Assembly: GCA_025399215.1 (NCBI GenBank)
Contig: MU621118.1
Location: 3,074-44,921, forward strand
Source: Globomyces pollinis-pini
Lineage: Eukaryota; Chytridiomycota; Chytridiomycetes; Rhizophydiales; Globomycetaceae
DNA: 41,848 nucleotides
Reading direction: 5' to 3'
The translations under genes and the position numbers were made by a program. Below the pieces are notes generated by a model. The model saw only the letters and a list, made by a program, of their open reading frames with translations, had not been told where the DNA came from and did not search any database. The stretch's first letter is position 1; each line of letters opens with the position of its first letter. Shown in pieces: positions 1 through 10,893 of this stretch.

Positions 1-326
1 TGAAAAACGGGTGGGCTAGGAGGAGATGGTGGTCCTCGCGGTGGTGGTGGGCTAGGAAGTTTCGGTGCATTCAATATTGGGTTTAGGATAACTGGTAACT
101 TAGGAGGATATGGTGGTGGTAAAGACAGTCTTGGAAAATGTTGCAAAATAGATTCGATATCCTTCAAATAGTGATTCTTCTGTTTCTGCAACTCTTCAAG
201 TTGAAATTGAAGTTGATTTTCATTTTCAGAATCAGAAACAGACAGTTTCAATTCAATATCACTGATGATTTCTTGAAGTTTGTTGATCAATTCAAGATTG
301 TAAACGACAAGAGAAGGCAATTGCAT
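1..326 (-). CDS. 5' part of a coiled-coil / proline-rich protein, runs off the left edge
   Basis: Reading leftwards from the ATG at 326 the frame stays open to the window edge (108 codons). An in-frame TAA lies four codons before the ATG with no splice acceptor between, so this start is credible. Residues 10-65 are rich in Leu, Glu, Gln and Lys (LQFQLEELQKQKNHYLKDIE) and look like a coiled coil. From about residue 70 the protein turns into Pro-rich runs (LPSPPPPRGPPSPP) of the kind that bind SH3, WW or profilin domains. I do not recognise the family, and the functional C-terminal part is outside the window. A cytoskeletal or scaffold protein is possible but is a guess. Confidence 0.6.
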   Translation of the reverse strand, partial: MQLPSLVVYNLELINKLQEIISDIELKLSVSDSENENQLQFQLEELQKQKNHYLKDIESILQHFPRLSLPPPYPPKLPVILNPILNAPKLPSPPPPRGPPSPPSPPVF

Positions 327-937
327 CCAGTTATTTAGTTAAATAATACTAAAAAGTATCTATTTTTATACATGATTTCCATTATCAAGTGGCTTCAATG
401 AAAAGCAGCGATGCTTGAACAATTGATTTGATGGGTATCACAAAGAAAAGCAACTGGGTAAGTTGACATGAAAAGAGCTTTTGAAAAGCAATTTTTGATC
501 CATTGTCCTGAAAGACAGTAGCTGTTAGTAATAGATCGCGTATACGATATGGAAAAATACATGATTAGGATTGTGGATTAGGAGACGTGTAAGTACTAGA
601 TAACTGCTAAAGAGCCGGACGAACGTACAAATAATTGCTGTTCGAAGATGCCAATCCTTGTGCAGTATTGATGGTAGTTATACTTTGAATAAATATTGTA
701 ATGTAATAGTCGAGCATTCCTAAAGTTCCGGACTTTTACTGATTCTTTACATATACCGATTTTGAAATATCTAATGAAGACAAGTTCTGTCTGGGTATAA
801 TTTTTTTTTGTTTTTTGAATATCCAATTTTGTGAACATGTCAACGAAATTGAAGGTTGGAAACTGAATCTGACCATAGATTTCTTCGAATCTTAGTTCCA
901 TGAAAGTAAATTTTATCTTCAATATTAACCATAGTTT
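327..937. other. intergenic region upstream of two divergent genes
   Basis: About 610 bp between the minus-strand proline-rich gene and the plus-strand gene at 938. It holds one weak minus-strand ORF (596-901), listed separately. No RNA gene or repeat was seen. Confidence 0.5.
596..901 (-). CDS. weak hypothetical ORF
   Basis: An ATG-initiated frame of 101 codons starting MELRFEEIYGQIQFPTF. The first 25 codons look protein-like, but the rest is rich in Ile, Tyr, Asn and Lys, as random AT-rich frames are. No family is recognised and no intron pattern supports it. It could be one exon of a short gene or chance. Confidence 0.18.
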   Translation of the reverse strand: MELRFEEIYGQIQFPTFNFVDMFTKLDIQKTKKNYTQTELVFIRYFKIGICKESVKVRNFRNARLLHYNIYSKYNYHQYCTRIGIFEQQLFVRSSGSLAVI

Positions 938-1411
938 ATGAATCGATCAAATGATAAAATCACAAAAGAAAAGTATAAACCACAACCAGAAACTACTTGG
1001 AGTTTAGAAAAAAATGTAAAGAAAGGGTAGGTTTTAAATATTTGATTTTTAGGGTAGTGATTGAATGTAATCCCAGCTTCATGGCCAGTAATAATGTTCC
1101 TCAAAACTGACTGAATAGTTTTACCAACAACATATGGAAGACAAATATATGGAAACTTTAAATCGAAAGAAAATCATAAAGATGATGTATTTCCCTTCAT
1201 TTTCATTTGTGAATTTTAGGACAAAGATATTACAGATTTAACGTTGGCAGAGAGCACCAGTAAATCCAAATCAACACCACAAAATGATAGATTTTTTGAT
1301 ATGGATGAAAAATTAAGGAGATCTTCAAGTGGAAAAGGACAAGGAAGGAAACGTGTAGTAAACAGAGACAATCAGAACACACCTTTAAAAAGATCCAAGA
1401 CAGATTCATAA
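938..1411 (+). CDS. small unrecognised protein with basic, NLS-like C-terminus
   Basis: Four exons (938-1026, 1053-1087, 1119-1186, 1220-1411) split by introns of 26, 31 and 33 nt give a closed 127-residue protein. All three introns have GT..AG ends and restore one frame. The N-terminal third (TWSLEKNVKKGVVIECNPSF) looks like a short fold. The C-terminal half is Ser/Lys/Asp-rich and carries two basic clusters (GRKRVV and LKRSK) typical of nuclear targeting, so a nuclear role is inferred. I do not recognise the family. It converges with the small membrane-protein gene, 181 bp away. The first intron boundary is the least certain part of the model. Confidence 0.6.
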
Positions 1412-1591
1412 TTTAATGCAAATATATTAGCAAATAACTTCATTTATACTATCAGCTCTGATTCTTTAAGATTTTGCATTATTTCAATCCATATCCATTA
1501 CCATTAGAGATACTTATTTGCTCTAATAACTCTAATTCGACCACGATTTATACAGTTTACAAAGACAAATCATTTATTTCATCACAATAAT

Positions 1592-1983
1592 TCAAACAGG
1601 TATATAAATTAAGATACAAACCATAGCATTGATAACCCACATCCACATAATAATAGGCTTGAATTTTGGGTCTAGATCACCTTGTTTGTACCATTTTATC
1701 TAAAAATTGTTCAATAAATGAATAGTACAATACCAATTTTAAGGTAATCAAAACATAAGAAGTTATACAAACTCCAAATATCATTCCAGGAAATTTCGAA
1801 TAATACCCTCGATGAAGACTAACAGTTAGAACGTTGTTATACGTATATAATATGGATAATATTAACTGGATACATAATCCTAATACCGTAAGCTTCTCTA
1901 TTACCCAATCCTGATTATTCGAAATATTCACTATTTACCTTCCTGGTTTGATTCTGTCCAAAAAGGGGCTGGAAGTCTTCCAT
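1592..1983 (-). CDS. small multi-pass membrane protein, unrecognised
   Basis: Three exons (1939-1983, 1734-1910, 1592-1699) with introns of 28 and 34 nt give 109 residues. Without the second intron the frame stops early; with it a third hydrophobic segment joins in frame. Three membrane segments are visible: about residues 20-40 (LGLCIQLILSILYTY), 52-72 (FPGMIFGVCITSYVLITL) and 88-109 (IMWMWVINAMVCILIYIPV), the last reaching the C-terminus. There is no signal peptide. I compared it mentally with small ciliary TMEM proteins (TMEM107, TMEM138, TMEM216) and found no convincing match. It lies 77 bp downstream of COG4 on the same strand. Confidence 0.6.
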
Positions 1984-2059
1984 CGTTAAACTTTTTGCAT
2001 CTCCATCACACCTTAAAAACTAAACCAAAATATAAAACTATAACCAGATTTATGTTTAT

Positions 2060-4484
2060 TTATAATGATAAAGAACTTATAACCCCAGATGGAAATTCTA
2101 CTCTACGAAAAAAAATGAGATCTATATGAAATACCTTAAACTGAGTAATTTGCGAACCTCAGATGCATTTAGTCTCCATCTAATAGGACCACTCTTTGGA
2201 CCCCAATATTCCAACACATCTTGAACATCCTCCACACTTAAAATTAAACCAATTTGTTGAAGTCGTTGAAAAGATTCTCGAGCAGTGGATGAATGTGTAA
2301 TTAATAATGATATACAATTTCTACATTCTTTGTCAAATTTCAAAGCACCCAGTGCATTAAATTTAACTTGCATTAGCCTTGCTTCCCATTCCTTTGTAAA
2401 CTGCTCCAAAGTAAGTGATAGAATATATGCTAAGTTCGTTTCTGTTAGACTTTTTTCATATGGATTCACCAAACGTGTAAATTGTTGATGAAATTTACGT
2501 GGAAAGGTATCGTTAGCTTCTAAGTATGCAAATTCTTCATCGTTCAGAACATATTTCGAATCATGCAAAAGATTCTGTAGCACAGTTTTGATTTTTGGTT
2601 TGATAGTTTGTTTAAAGTAATTCTCGATCCATGTTTTCAATATATGCTTGAATTTTGAAGCGTAGTCAGTCATTGTTGATAAACAGGACTTGATTTGTTC
2701 CCTAGAGAGTTCGCTGCAGTGACCAAATGATATCGATAGATTTCTTTCAACATGCTCACTCAATTGAAGAATGTTTTCACAACTCTTGTCAATATTGTTC
2801 AAAATAGACTGAAAAATTGAGATTGTGTTTAATTTACCGTTAATTGTGAGATTTGAGAATCATCAGACCGAGAAGCAAAGAATGACGTCAATTTTTTCTG
2901 CAATACATCCATGTAGTCTACCTCTAATATCCTTCCCATTGAATTAATCAATGCACAGAAACAATCTGAATCACCAGTATCAATCCCTCGCTTTATACAT
3001 GACTGTACAATATAAAAAACATCATCCACGCACGTAGAAGTAAGATTGTCTGGATCATATGTATCAATTGCAAGTGCCTATACTTTAGCTCAATATAGAA
3101 TACTTTAATGATACTTTTCTGTGCATAATAATCGGCTATAATCACAAAATGGGAAATCAATACTTGGATTGTTTCATTTAGTTTTGTAGTGTCTGCGATA
3201 TCAACATCATTCAATTTGGAAAATCGATCGGTATCTTTTAATTTTTCTTTATCTTCCTACTAAATTAATATTATAATCAAATACGCTCGCCCTCAATCTA
3301 ATAAATCGATCAAACAAGTGTGATTTCTGACAAATTTCCGCCAACTCTCCCAGAATGACATCCAATTCACGGGGATCAATGGCTGGTTCGGTTTTATTCT
3401 TCGCAGTATTTCTTGTATATGCGTTTATTTCATTAACCTAGTGTTTATTAATAATGAAAAAAAGATACCTTTCGCTCCAGTTTGCGAACATCCATAAAAC
3501 TACTCAATAACATGGAACTCTGGATATCTGCTTCCCGCTGAAGTCGTACAATGACAGAAAGCATCGAACCTGGTCCGTAATAGTGGTCTACAACAGATTG
3601 CTGTCGATCTATAACTGTTGCAATAGTTTCAAACAGCACTCTTAAACTATCCACATAGGCTCGATTATTTTCTACAATAAGAAAATACTGATCTTACTAG
3701 ATTCTAACGTTTGCTTTAAGCTAATATTGACACGCTGGGATACTGTCCCACACATATACGCTGCGAACTTATCCAGGCCCAACTCATGCTGTCCGATGAG
3801 AGGAAATAGTTTGAATAAGTTTGGTAAAGCGTCAATTTGATTATTTTGAATAGCTGAATCAAAACTATCCATCAACATATCTGTAACAACCATCTGGGAA
3901 TTTCGTAAGTCAATTAGAGGAGATGGTCCCATTAGTGAATCATCATTTACGGTTTCCACCACCACAACAGCTTTTGAATAAATTGCTTCCACAGTGGTGA
4001 CATCGTATTGAAGGTATCGTCTCAAATACTCACATGCTAGTGGTAAATCGTTGACCTTGATTGCCTCCTTTGCACCACTTGAACATTGCTAAAATGGATC
4101 AGATAAAAGAGACAAATTACCTTTAAATCTTGAATACAATCGAGTATTTTTAAACAATCTTTGACACGGGACTAAATTATGTGAATTGTAGTTCATATTT
4201 ACTTGTTCTCTGTCTAATTGTCTAACCTTTTCCGACATTCCTTGAGCAATTTTCCAAGTATTATCTACTCTTTGTAGTAATTCTTCAGTATCTTTATTTA
4301 AATTTCCTAAATCTGGTCTAGCAGTTTGAAGTAAATCAATTGTAGTTTTTTTTAAAGAATTCTTTTGATTCAATATTGATTCTAGTTCATCATCTAATTG
4401 AGTTTCTAGGTCATTGATTAGTTCCAGTTCCTTTTTTATATCTTCAATATCCGTTAAATTCTTCGCCTGTTGAATTGAAAGCAT
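2060..4484 (-). CDS. COG4: conserved oligomeric Golgi complex subunit 4
   Basis: Encodes Cog4, a lobe A subunit of the COG tethering complex for retrograde vesicles within the Golgi. Nine exons with eight introns of 26-32 nt sum to 729 codons, close to the human protein (785). The N-terminus (KNLTDIEDIKKELELINDLE) is the coiled-coil region with the family's LTD..EI pattern. The middle has SRVKDCLKILDCIQDLK and ACEYLRRYLQYD. The C-terminus reads GPIRWRLNASEVRKLLSLR and is completed by a last small exon (2060-2098) giving VEFPSGVISSLSL, matching the Cog4 ending WRLTPAEVRQVLALR-DF...L. That match fixes the last intron and the stop. The start at 4484 is the first ATG of the conserved block. Confidence 0.93.
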
Positions 4485-4626
4485 ATGTGAAAAATTTCTC
4501 AGACCAACAAGGTATAAGATTTCAACTCAAAGACTTTTGCATTGGTTATAAGCTATAAATAGAATAAAAAAGATAGCATTTACACACTTAAAGTAACTAT
4601 ATAACTTGTACATTGCTTTTAACTAA

Positions 4627-6295
4627 TTAACAACTTGTAAAACAGGTACGACCTGTAAATGTTTCCAATCGATGACGAACACTGCCCATACTTCCTTCTT
4701 CCGTTTCCTCGCGTTCTTCATAAATCAAAATCAATGGTTTCTTCACTAAATTAAAAGGTGAGACTGCTTCACTGCGAGCTCTTGTCAAAATATCACTGAT
4801 ATTGGTTATTTGACCACGAATAACGGATTTTTGTTTCTGCCACATCTTTGGTTTAAAATCTGAATCAATAGAAAATAGTGTTTCTAATCCCCCTAGAGTA
4901 CCTTCGACCCATGATGGCGATGTCAAATATGGAAGGAGGTTGTCTGAAGTGGAACGTGAAAACGGTATATATACAATTTCAAGATTTGTCCATCCATAAG
5001 GATATCTACAGATTAAAACAAATTGATTACGATCTGACGCTATTAGGGTGGTGAGTGGGGAATGCAAGTCCATTATCAATGGCGGCAATTTGAACGAATT
5101 GACTATTATTAAGATTCTCATGTCTCATGTGATCAAACATGATGTTGGTTTGTTGTGGAACTGCAGGACCATTGTCGGTAACTGGAATAAGCAGCGATTG
5201 TGAGTTAATTTGTGAGAGGTGTTGATGATCAGAGAAGGAAGAAACAGAGGACGATGCTGTAAGAGAATTATGAGACGTCTTTAACATCCCTATCATCAAA
5301 TTCAAAAATATTTACAATTGTCGGAGCCACGATCAGTATTTCTGATAAAATAATCTAGAATAACTAATCTCTCGAATCCTAACTGAAATGATTGTTGACC
5401 CGCTTCACTCCAACCTAGTGGATGTTGTTCAGTGACCGATGAAACAGAATTTCTGCTTAATTTACTATACGCTTCTTGAAATACAGTTGTGGAATCTACG
5501 AAACCATTCAAAAACAGTTGAAATGACCCAATTTTAGGTTTGACAGGGGTTCCAAATATTCTGTTTGACCATCTTTCTTTGAAAGAATAGTGAAATGAGG
5601 GAGACGACAGATACACGATCTCTGTTCGAGGAACAATATTTAATCCCAATCGTCGGTCTACATAACTAGCCGCTACAAAGAATTCAATATCATCCAGACA
5701 ATACCTGCTTCTGAGATATACCCCAAATTGGGAATTATGCATGATCGACCAAAGCAGCAGGGCAACAGGTTTCTATGTAGCCATTTTGTCCATTTAGGAT
5801 TGAGATGCCCATATCTAAAAATTAATCTTTGACTAAATCCGTACGGTTCCTCGTTTTTTGGTTTAAATACACCGACAATTTCCCTCTCCATATTATAACA
5901 AAAATATGAACCTGATGAACCTTTAGATATCCGAGTTGGGTAAATTCCATTATTGATTGCTTCTTTGACCGAGTTGATAATGGCCACAAATTGTTCAGAG
6001 TTTACTGGAACGACGGGAGGAATAGGGTTATTCGAGACAGTAGCTGGGAATAAAGAATCAGGAGGAGGTAAAGCATGATCATCAATCAAATTTGGGTTAA
6101 GTTTGTACAGAGAAGGCAATTGTAGTAGGTCATTTGACAATGATGAAGTTAGCGAGGAATCCTCACTGATCTACAGCATTAAAACTGATTATTTTTACTG
6201 GAGAATACCGATGATTTTGCATATGGGGTTAATTTTACACTCGGTAAAATTGACAAGTGGCCCAAAGACAATAAAGACTCACATAGACAACACAT
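4627..6295 (-). CDS. PI4K2: phosphatidylinositol 4-kinase type II
   Basis: Makes PI4P from phosphatidylinositol on trans-Golgi, endosome and vacuole membranes (yeast LSB6). Five exons, introns 6171-6208, 5673-5704, 5290-5315 and 5006-5030, total 515 codons. Visible blocks: SKGSSGSYF (ATP-binding loop), VGVFKPKNEEPYG (catalytic Lys), KWTKWLHRNLLPCCFGRSC, LGLNIVPRTEIVYL, VILDYFIRNTDRGSDNW (catalytic Asp) and AIDNGLAFP (metal-binding Asp). The palmitoylated CCPCC motif of animal enzymes is LLPCC here, keeping only the second Cys pair. The start is inferred: a first exon MCCLCESLLSLG joins in frame through a 38-nt intron and is itself Cys-rich. The region before the IAAIDNGLAFP block holds a Ser/Asn/Gln-rich insert. 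The protein ends in Cys (CFTSC). Confidence 0.92.
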
Positions 6296-6846
6296 GATGG
6301 TCTGTTCGTTTGTTATATTAAGTTATAGTAATCCATAAATTGGTACTCATCGTCCTTAAGGTTACCTGTGGGAAGTAAGACTTTTTACTGCTTTCGTGAT
6401 TTAAAAATCCATAATATAAAAATTGTAGCCTTCTGACGATTCTCGAAAAATGAAATTCGTGTAAAATTAGCTTTATACATCTTGTAAATGAATTCAAGGC
6501 TGGGAAAAGTCCAATCTGATGCTGGGAAAATTAATATTCAATCATAGCAAGAGAGTAAAGTAACATAGAAGAATTAAACTGATACTTGGTATAAAGTGCT
6601 ACTTATCAACTTCTGAGACGAATGTGAGATTTGTGCTCAAAATATTCTGTTGTACATGGTGTTATATAATCATTTGTACACATTGCTAAAAACATCAGTT
6701 GTACGAGTTTAATCTATGAGCATATGTTAAACTGCTTCGCTTTTAATATACACAGATCTAAGAATAGACGTTGGAACATATCTGGACCCAGTAAAAGTGC
6801 CCCATCCCGTTTAAAAAGGACCATTCCAACTTACTACTTTCATTCG
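6296..6846. other. divergent intergenic region between PI4K2 and a secreted-protein gene
   Basis: About 550 bp of AT-rich DNA with short ORFs only. An upstream ATG at 6724 is in frame with the gene at 6847 but would put a hydrophilic stretch ahead of the signal peptide, so I did not use it. No RNA gene or repeat was seen. Confidence 0.5.
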
Positions 6847-7416
6847 ATGATTTACAACTTGCTATTGGCTGCATTAACTCTTTGTCACCTTGTGGTTGGA
6901 CAAACGTGTGCAAGTGGTAAGACCATTGAAGATTTCCAGAAGTGTTTAGAAAAGGGATTAGTGTCCAATACTGGAGTAAATAAATAATTTTAACTCAATA
7001 GAAACCAACTAAAACGCCTGAAGAAGCTTGTAATGGGCTGAAAGACATTCCTTGGCAATTCTATGGATGTCTTTGTATTAAGGAAAAAGTTGTAGTTCAA
7101 TGTTATGCACAATTCTGCGCTTCAGATCCATCCTGGTCTGCATATCAAGGAGCTCAAGGTAAGTCTCCATCTTGGTGAATGTTTAGTTGCCTACTGCACT
7201 GCCGCAGAATCTAATCCAATTCCTGCTGGTCAAACAATTCCAGGAGTTTCAAATGTGACAATAACACCAACAACATCTGGTATTAGTAGCCCTACAGGTA
7301 CTGGGGGATCGAAGACCAGTAGTGCGTCGTCCCCAGACTATACTTTAAGAACCTCTCTATACATTGCTTTAGGAGTGGAAGCTTTTATCCTGTTAGCTCT
7401 TGTCAACATCATGTAA
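6847..7416 (+). CDS. CFEM-like eight-cysteine, GPI-anchored secreted protein
   Basis: Three exons (introns 6976-7001 and 7159-7186) encode 171 residues. The N-terminus MIYNLLLAALTLCHLVVGQ is a signal peptide, which decides the start at 6847. The mature part has eight Cys. The last five follow C-x-C-x8-C-x4-C-x16-C, close to the CFEM pattern (C-x-C-x9-14-C-x3-4-C-x15-16-C), but the spacing of the first three differs. A Ser/Thr/Gly-rich stalk (about 115-150) and a hydrophobic C-terminal tail (IALGVEAFILLALVNIM) predict GPI anchoring. CFEM proteins sit at fungal cell surfaces and act in haem uptake, wall integrity or host contact; which applies here is unknown. Confidence 0.72.
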
Positions 7417-7609
7417 GAGAAGGACTTATTATGGGTTAATAAAGAAACATCAGTTACAGAAACGTATGAATTCATTCGAAATCAATCAGAAACCTTGTTT
7501 CTGTGTTCACAGTTGTGATTTTATTGAAAAACCAACCAGGCGGAGGTTGTTGCCACTTGGGCGAACCCGATGAACTTCCATAATTTGAGCTTTATTGCAA
7601 GATCAGATT

Positions 7610-8563
7610 ATGTTGAGACTTATCTTGCTCGTTCTAGCTGCGTCACTAAGCTCCCTCTATGCCCTCCCTCACAAAAAGACACATTCAGGAAGAACTTCAA
7701 TTGGTAAGGCATACTCTGTGGATTTGACAAGGAACCATAAAAGCACTTACACAGATGATAATCAAGAAGATGATGAAGACTTTCATGTAAATTATGTTGA
7801 AGTGGACAATGATCAAATGGATAATCAACAACAATTCAACGTTGATCAACTAGATTATGAAGATGAAGATGTTGATGATCAAGAGAGCTATGATTCTGAT
7901 GATCGGTTACTCCAAGGTAGTGTTTTAGAAGAAGTTAATGGTGAAGGTTACAACGACGATGAAGAGGACGGAGATTCCTATTTGGATGATGAATTTTCGT
8001 ATGACTATAATCAATCTGAACCGGAAGACTCCCTATTTAATGAGGCCGCATTCGAAGAGTACATGGACCAAGACTATCAATTGGCAGAAACTCCCAAGAA
8101 AGAAGAACCGAAAAAAGAAACTAAAGTGAATCCTCAAAAACCGACACCTCCAAATCCTGCTTTTAAACCTTTTACCGAGATTATTATCAAATTACAAGAA
8201 GTCAGCGGAAAATTGGCTAAAGCTATTGTATCCGAGAAAAGTAATAACAAACAACTGTTACGCTTACAGAAGAAACAGTTAAAGGCATTTGGAAATCTAC
8301 AACAAGTGCTTCACAAAATCTTGGAAAAGTTGAGTGAACCTGCAGATTTTAAGAAACCACAGAAAGTTAAACAAGTATTGAAAGCTGCTGCACGCAAATT
8401 GAAATCATCAAATAAGCATTTCCAACAGACCTCTTTGAATGTTGTAGCATTGGAAGTGAAGTTGAAAATTACCAATAATGAACGAAATGAATTGAATAAG
8501 AAGCTGGGAAGTTTAACGGCCGAGTTTATTATCAATGCTGAAAAGGTTAAGAAAGATGATTAA
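7610..8563 (+). CDS. secreted acidic protein with Lys-rich helical C-terminus, unrecognised
   Basis: Intronless, 317 codons, unusual in this window. The ATG at 7610 begins a clear signal peptide (MLRLILLVLAASLSSLYA). Residues about 40-155 are extremely acidic (runs such as DYEDEDVDDQESYDSDD) and low in complexity. Residues about 180-317 change to a Lys/Gln/Leu-rich helical region (QLLRLQKKQLKAFGNLQQVL) that looks coiled-coil, giving a strongly bipolar charge. There is no Cys in the mature chain and no membrane anchor, so it is probably released to the wall or outside, or kept in the secretory path as a Ca-binding acidic protein. No family is recognised. It follows the CFEM-like gene on the same strand. 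Confidence 0.7.
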   Translation: MLRLILLVLAASLSSLYALPHKKTHSGRTSIGKAYSVDLTRNHKSTYTDDNQEDDEDFHVNYVEVDNDQMDNQQQFNVDQLDYEDEDVDDQESYDSDDRLLQGSVLEEVNGEGYNDDEEDGDSYLDDEFSYDYNQSEPEDSLFNEAAFEEYMDQDYQLAETPKKEEPKKETKVNPQKPTPPNPAFKPFTEIIIKLQEVSGKLAKAIVSEKSNNKQLLRLQKKQLKAFGNLQQVLHKILEKLSEPADFKKPQKVKQVLKAAARKLKSSNKHFQQTSLNVVALEVKLKITNNERNELNKKLGSLTAEFIINAEKVKKDD

Positions 8564-9048
8564 ATAAATTTTAATTGTTAAGAATTCTTTTATGTTTGTT
8601 AATTTTAGGATAATCGGGTGATAAATTGAGGTGATTGAGTACACAGACATACATTTTGAGTCAGATTCTGTTTTTTTTTTAAATCTCATTTTACCTAATC
8701 TTAACAGTATATTAAAAGAGAAAAAAGCTTGAAATGGTGTTTATCAATATATCGTTAGAAGAACATTGACCAGCACATGAGATTGACTTGATAATCTGGA
8801 AAAATTGGTGATTGTTTCACATTAATCAAAACACGGTTAATTTCTGATAACAGTTTGAATCACTTTTAATTGATGGATCATTATGATCTATTAGATTCCA
8901 TTAGTTGAATGAATTTATTTCCCAGAGTCTAAACAGAGTAGTGAAAGTCTTTGTGATAGTCTGGTGTTGAATCACATGATCTACCTACCCCACTGTGGCT
9001 TAGCAAGTGATATTCAAATCACTTTTCATTTCAAACTTCACTAATTTA
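8564..9048. other. intergenic region upstream of sulfite oxidase
   Basis: About 485 bp of AT-rich DNA with a T9 run near 8670. No gene, RNA gene or clear repeat was seen. Confidence 0.5.
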
Positions 9049-10843
9049 ATGAATCAGACAATCAGAGTAAACCAAGTAGTCAATTCTAATCCTTAGTTTT
9101 TTAAATTAAATGCTAGCAGAATAGCTCCACATTCTTTCAGAAAGTTCTCTCAAATGCCTCAACAGCAGAAGAAATCTTTGGTATGGAGTGCTGGTGTAAT
9201 ATTCACTACTACTGCGCTACTGTTGTCAACTACTGTATATTCGGATGGTGGGGTAAAGCGAATCACTTCAGGGTCTCATAATGATTCAAATGGTGAAATA
9301 ACTAGAAAAGTCATGGATGTTGTTAACAAAAAGACAGTCACCAAACCTCCTAGTAAGTTTCCCTAATTTTAAATACTTTTAGATGTCCCCGTAAGGCCTA
9401 TATATAAAAGAGGTGAGGTTGTGAAGCACACTTCCAAGGAAACTGGTATTTGGGTCACTTATCAAGATGGTGTGTATGATATAACCGAATTTGTGGACGT
9501 ACATCCAGGTGGTGAGAGAATCTTACTGGCTGCTGGACAAGCAATTGATCCATTCTGGGCAATGTTCTCAATTGTGAGCAATATTTATTCTTACCCATTA
9601 GCATGGAACTGCTGAAACAAAAGAACTATTAGAAACCTATCGGATTGGTGATTTGATCCCAAGAGAACATGATGAAACTGCCCAAGAAGAAAAGAATCAT
9701 GGCCTCGATCTGTTGTTTGCCAATGAACCAGAACGTGATCCATCTTTACGAGTGTTAGCTCCTAGACCTTGTAATGCTGAAGCCGCTTTATCATCCCTGG
9801 ACACATTTATTACCCCAAACGAAAAGTTCTACGTACGTAACCATCTTCCAGTTCCAGACATTGACCTTGAAACCTACCGACTTACTATTGAAGGCCCAGG
9901 TATTCCAGAAGGTTTCTCTCTCAGCCTCGAAGAGCTAAAGAAAGACTTCCCAAGATTTTCAGTAATGGCCACTTTACAATGTGCTGGTAACCGTCGCAAG
10001 GAAATGCATGAAGTACAACCTGTAAAAGGGTTGCAATGGCAATCAGGGGCAATTAGTAATGCGGTGTGGACGGGTGTTCGGTTACGTGATGTCCTTGAAA
10101 AGGCTGGTTATCGTGTGGAAGATTTGAGCGAACCTGATTTTCCGCATGGAATTGAACATGTGGTTTTGGACGGTGCCGAAGGTTATGGTGCATCTATACC
10201 AATTGAAAAGGCTTTAAGCCCTAGAGGTGATGTTGTTTTGGCTTATGAAATGAATGGCGAACCTATCCCCGCTGATCATGGGCGGCCACTTCGAGCGGTT
10301 GTACCAGGTCATGTTGCAGCTAGATCTGTAAAGTGGTTATCACGTATTGAATTATCTGATGACGAATCTTTGTCTCATTGGCAGCAACGTGATTATAAGG
10401 GGTTTTCCCCCTCGGCCGATCTCGCCTCATCTGATTACTCTAAATCACAATCTATTCAAGAGCTTCCAGTACAATCTTCCATTATTCAACCGGCACCAGG
10501 CGAGCCATTGGTTGTTGAAGATGGATTCGTAACCGTTAAAGGCTATGCTATTTCAGGAGGTGGAAAAGCGATTAACCGAGTTGATGTCTCTAAAGATGGT
10601 GGAAAGACATGGTCAGATGCTCAATTAACTATACCTCCTCAGAGGAGAGGCCGTACTTGGGCATGGACTAAATGGGAAGCTAAACTTCCAGTTGGCAATG
10701 AAACAGAGTTTGAAATAGTTTGCAAAGCTGTAGATGAAGCCTACAATACCCAACCTGATTCGTTTGCTGGGGTGTATAATGTTAGAGGAGTACTAGTATC
10801 TGCATGGCAGAGAATGAAGACCAAAATCGTAAAGGACAACTGA
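9049..10843 (+). CDS. SUOX: mitochondrial sulfite oxidase (cytochrome b5 + molybdopterin)
   Basis: Oxidises sulfite to sulfate in the mitochondrial intermembrane space, passing electrons to cytochrome c. Four exons (introns 9067-9096, 9353-9382, 9574-9601) give 568 residues. The first exon has only 18 nt; spliced, the N-terminus becomes MNQTIRFFKLNASRIAPHSF, a typical arginine-rich presequence, followed by a hydrophobic segment (VWSAGVIFTTTALLLSTTVY). The cytochrome b5 domain (about 95-165) has the haem ligand in VHPGG and the second His in SIHGTAE, restored only by the third intron. The molybdenum domain has the essential Cys in VMATLQCAGNRRKEM and the substrate-site block DHGRPLRAVVPGHVAARSVKWL, then the dimerisation domain. 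This is the animal-type SUOX layout. Confidence 0.95.
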
Positions 10844-10893
10844 AAGCACTAAACCATTCACTAATATATTCAACTCTTTTATTTTAAAAGCTT

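Noticed and set aside
310..323. A 14-bp identity (AGAGAAGGCAATTG) shared with 6109-6122 in PI4K2
   Set aside because: Similarity stops at once on both sides; most likely chance.
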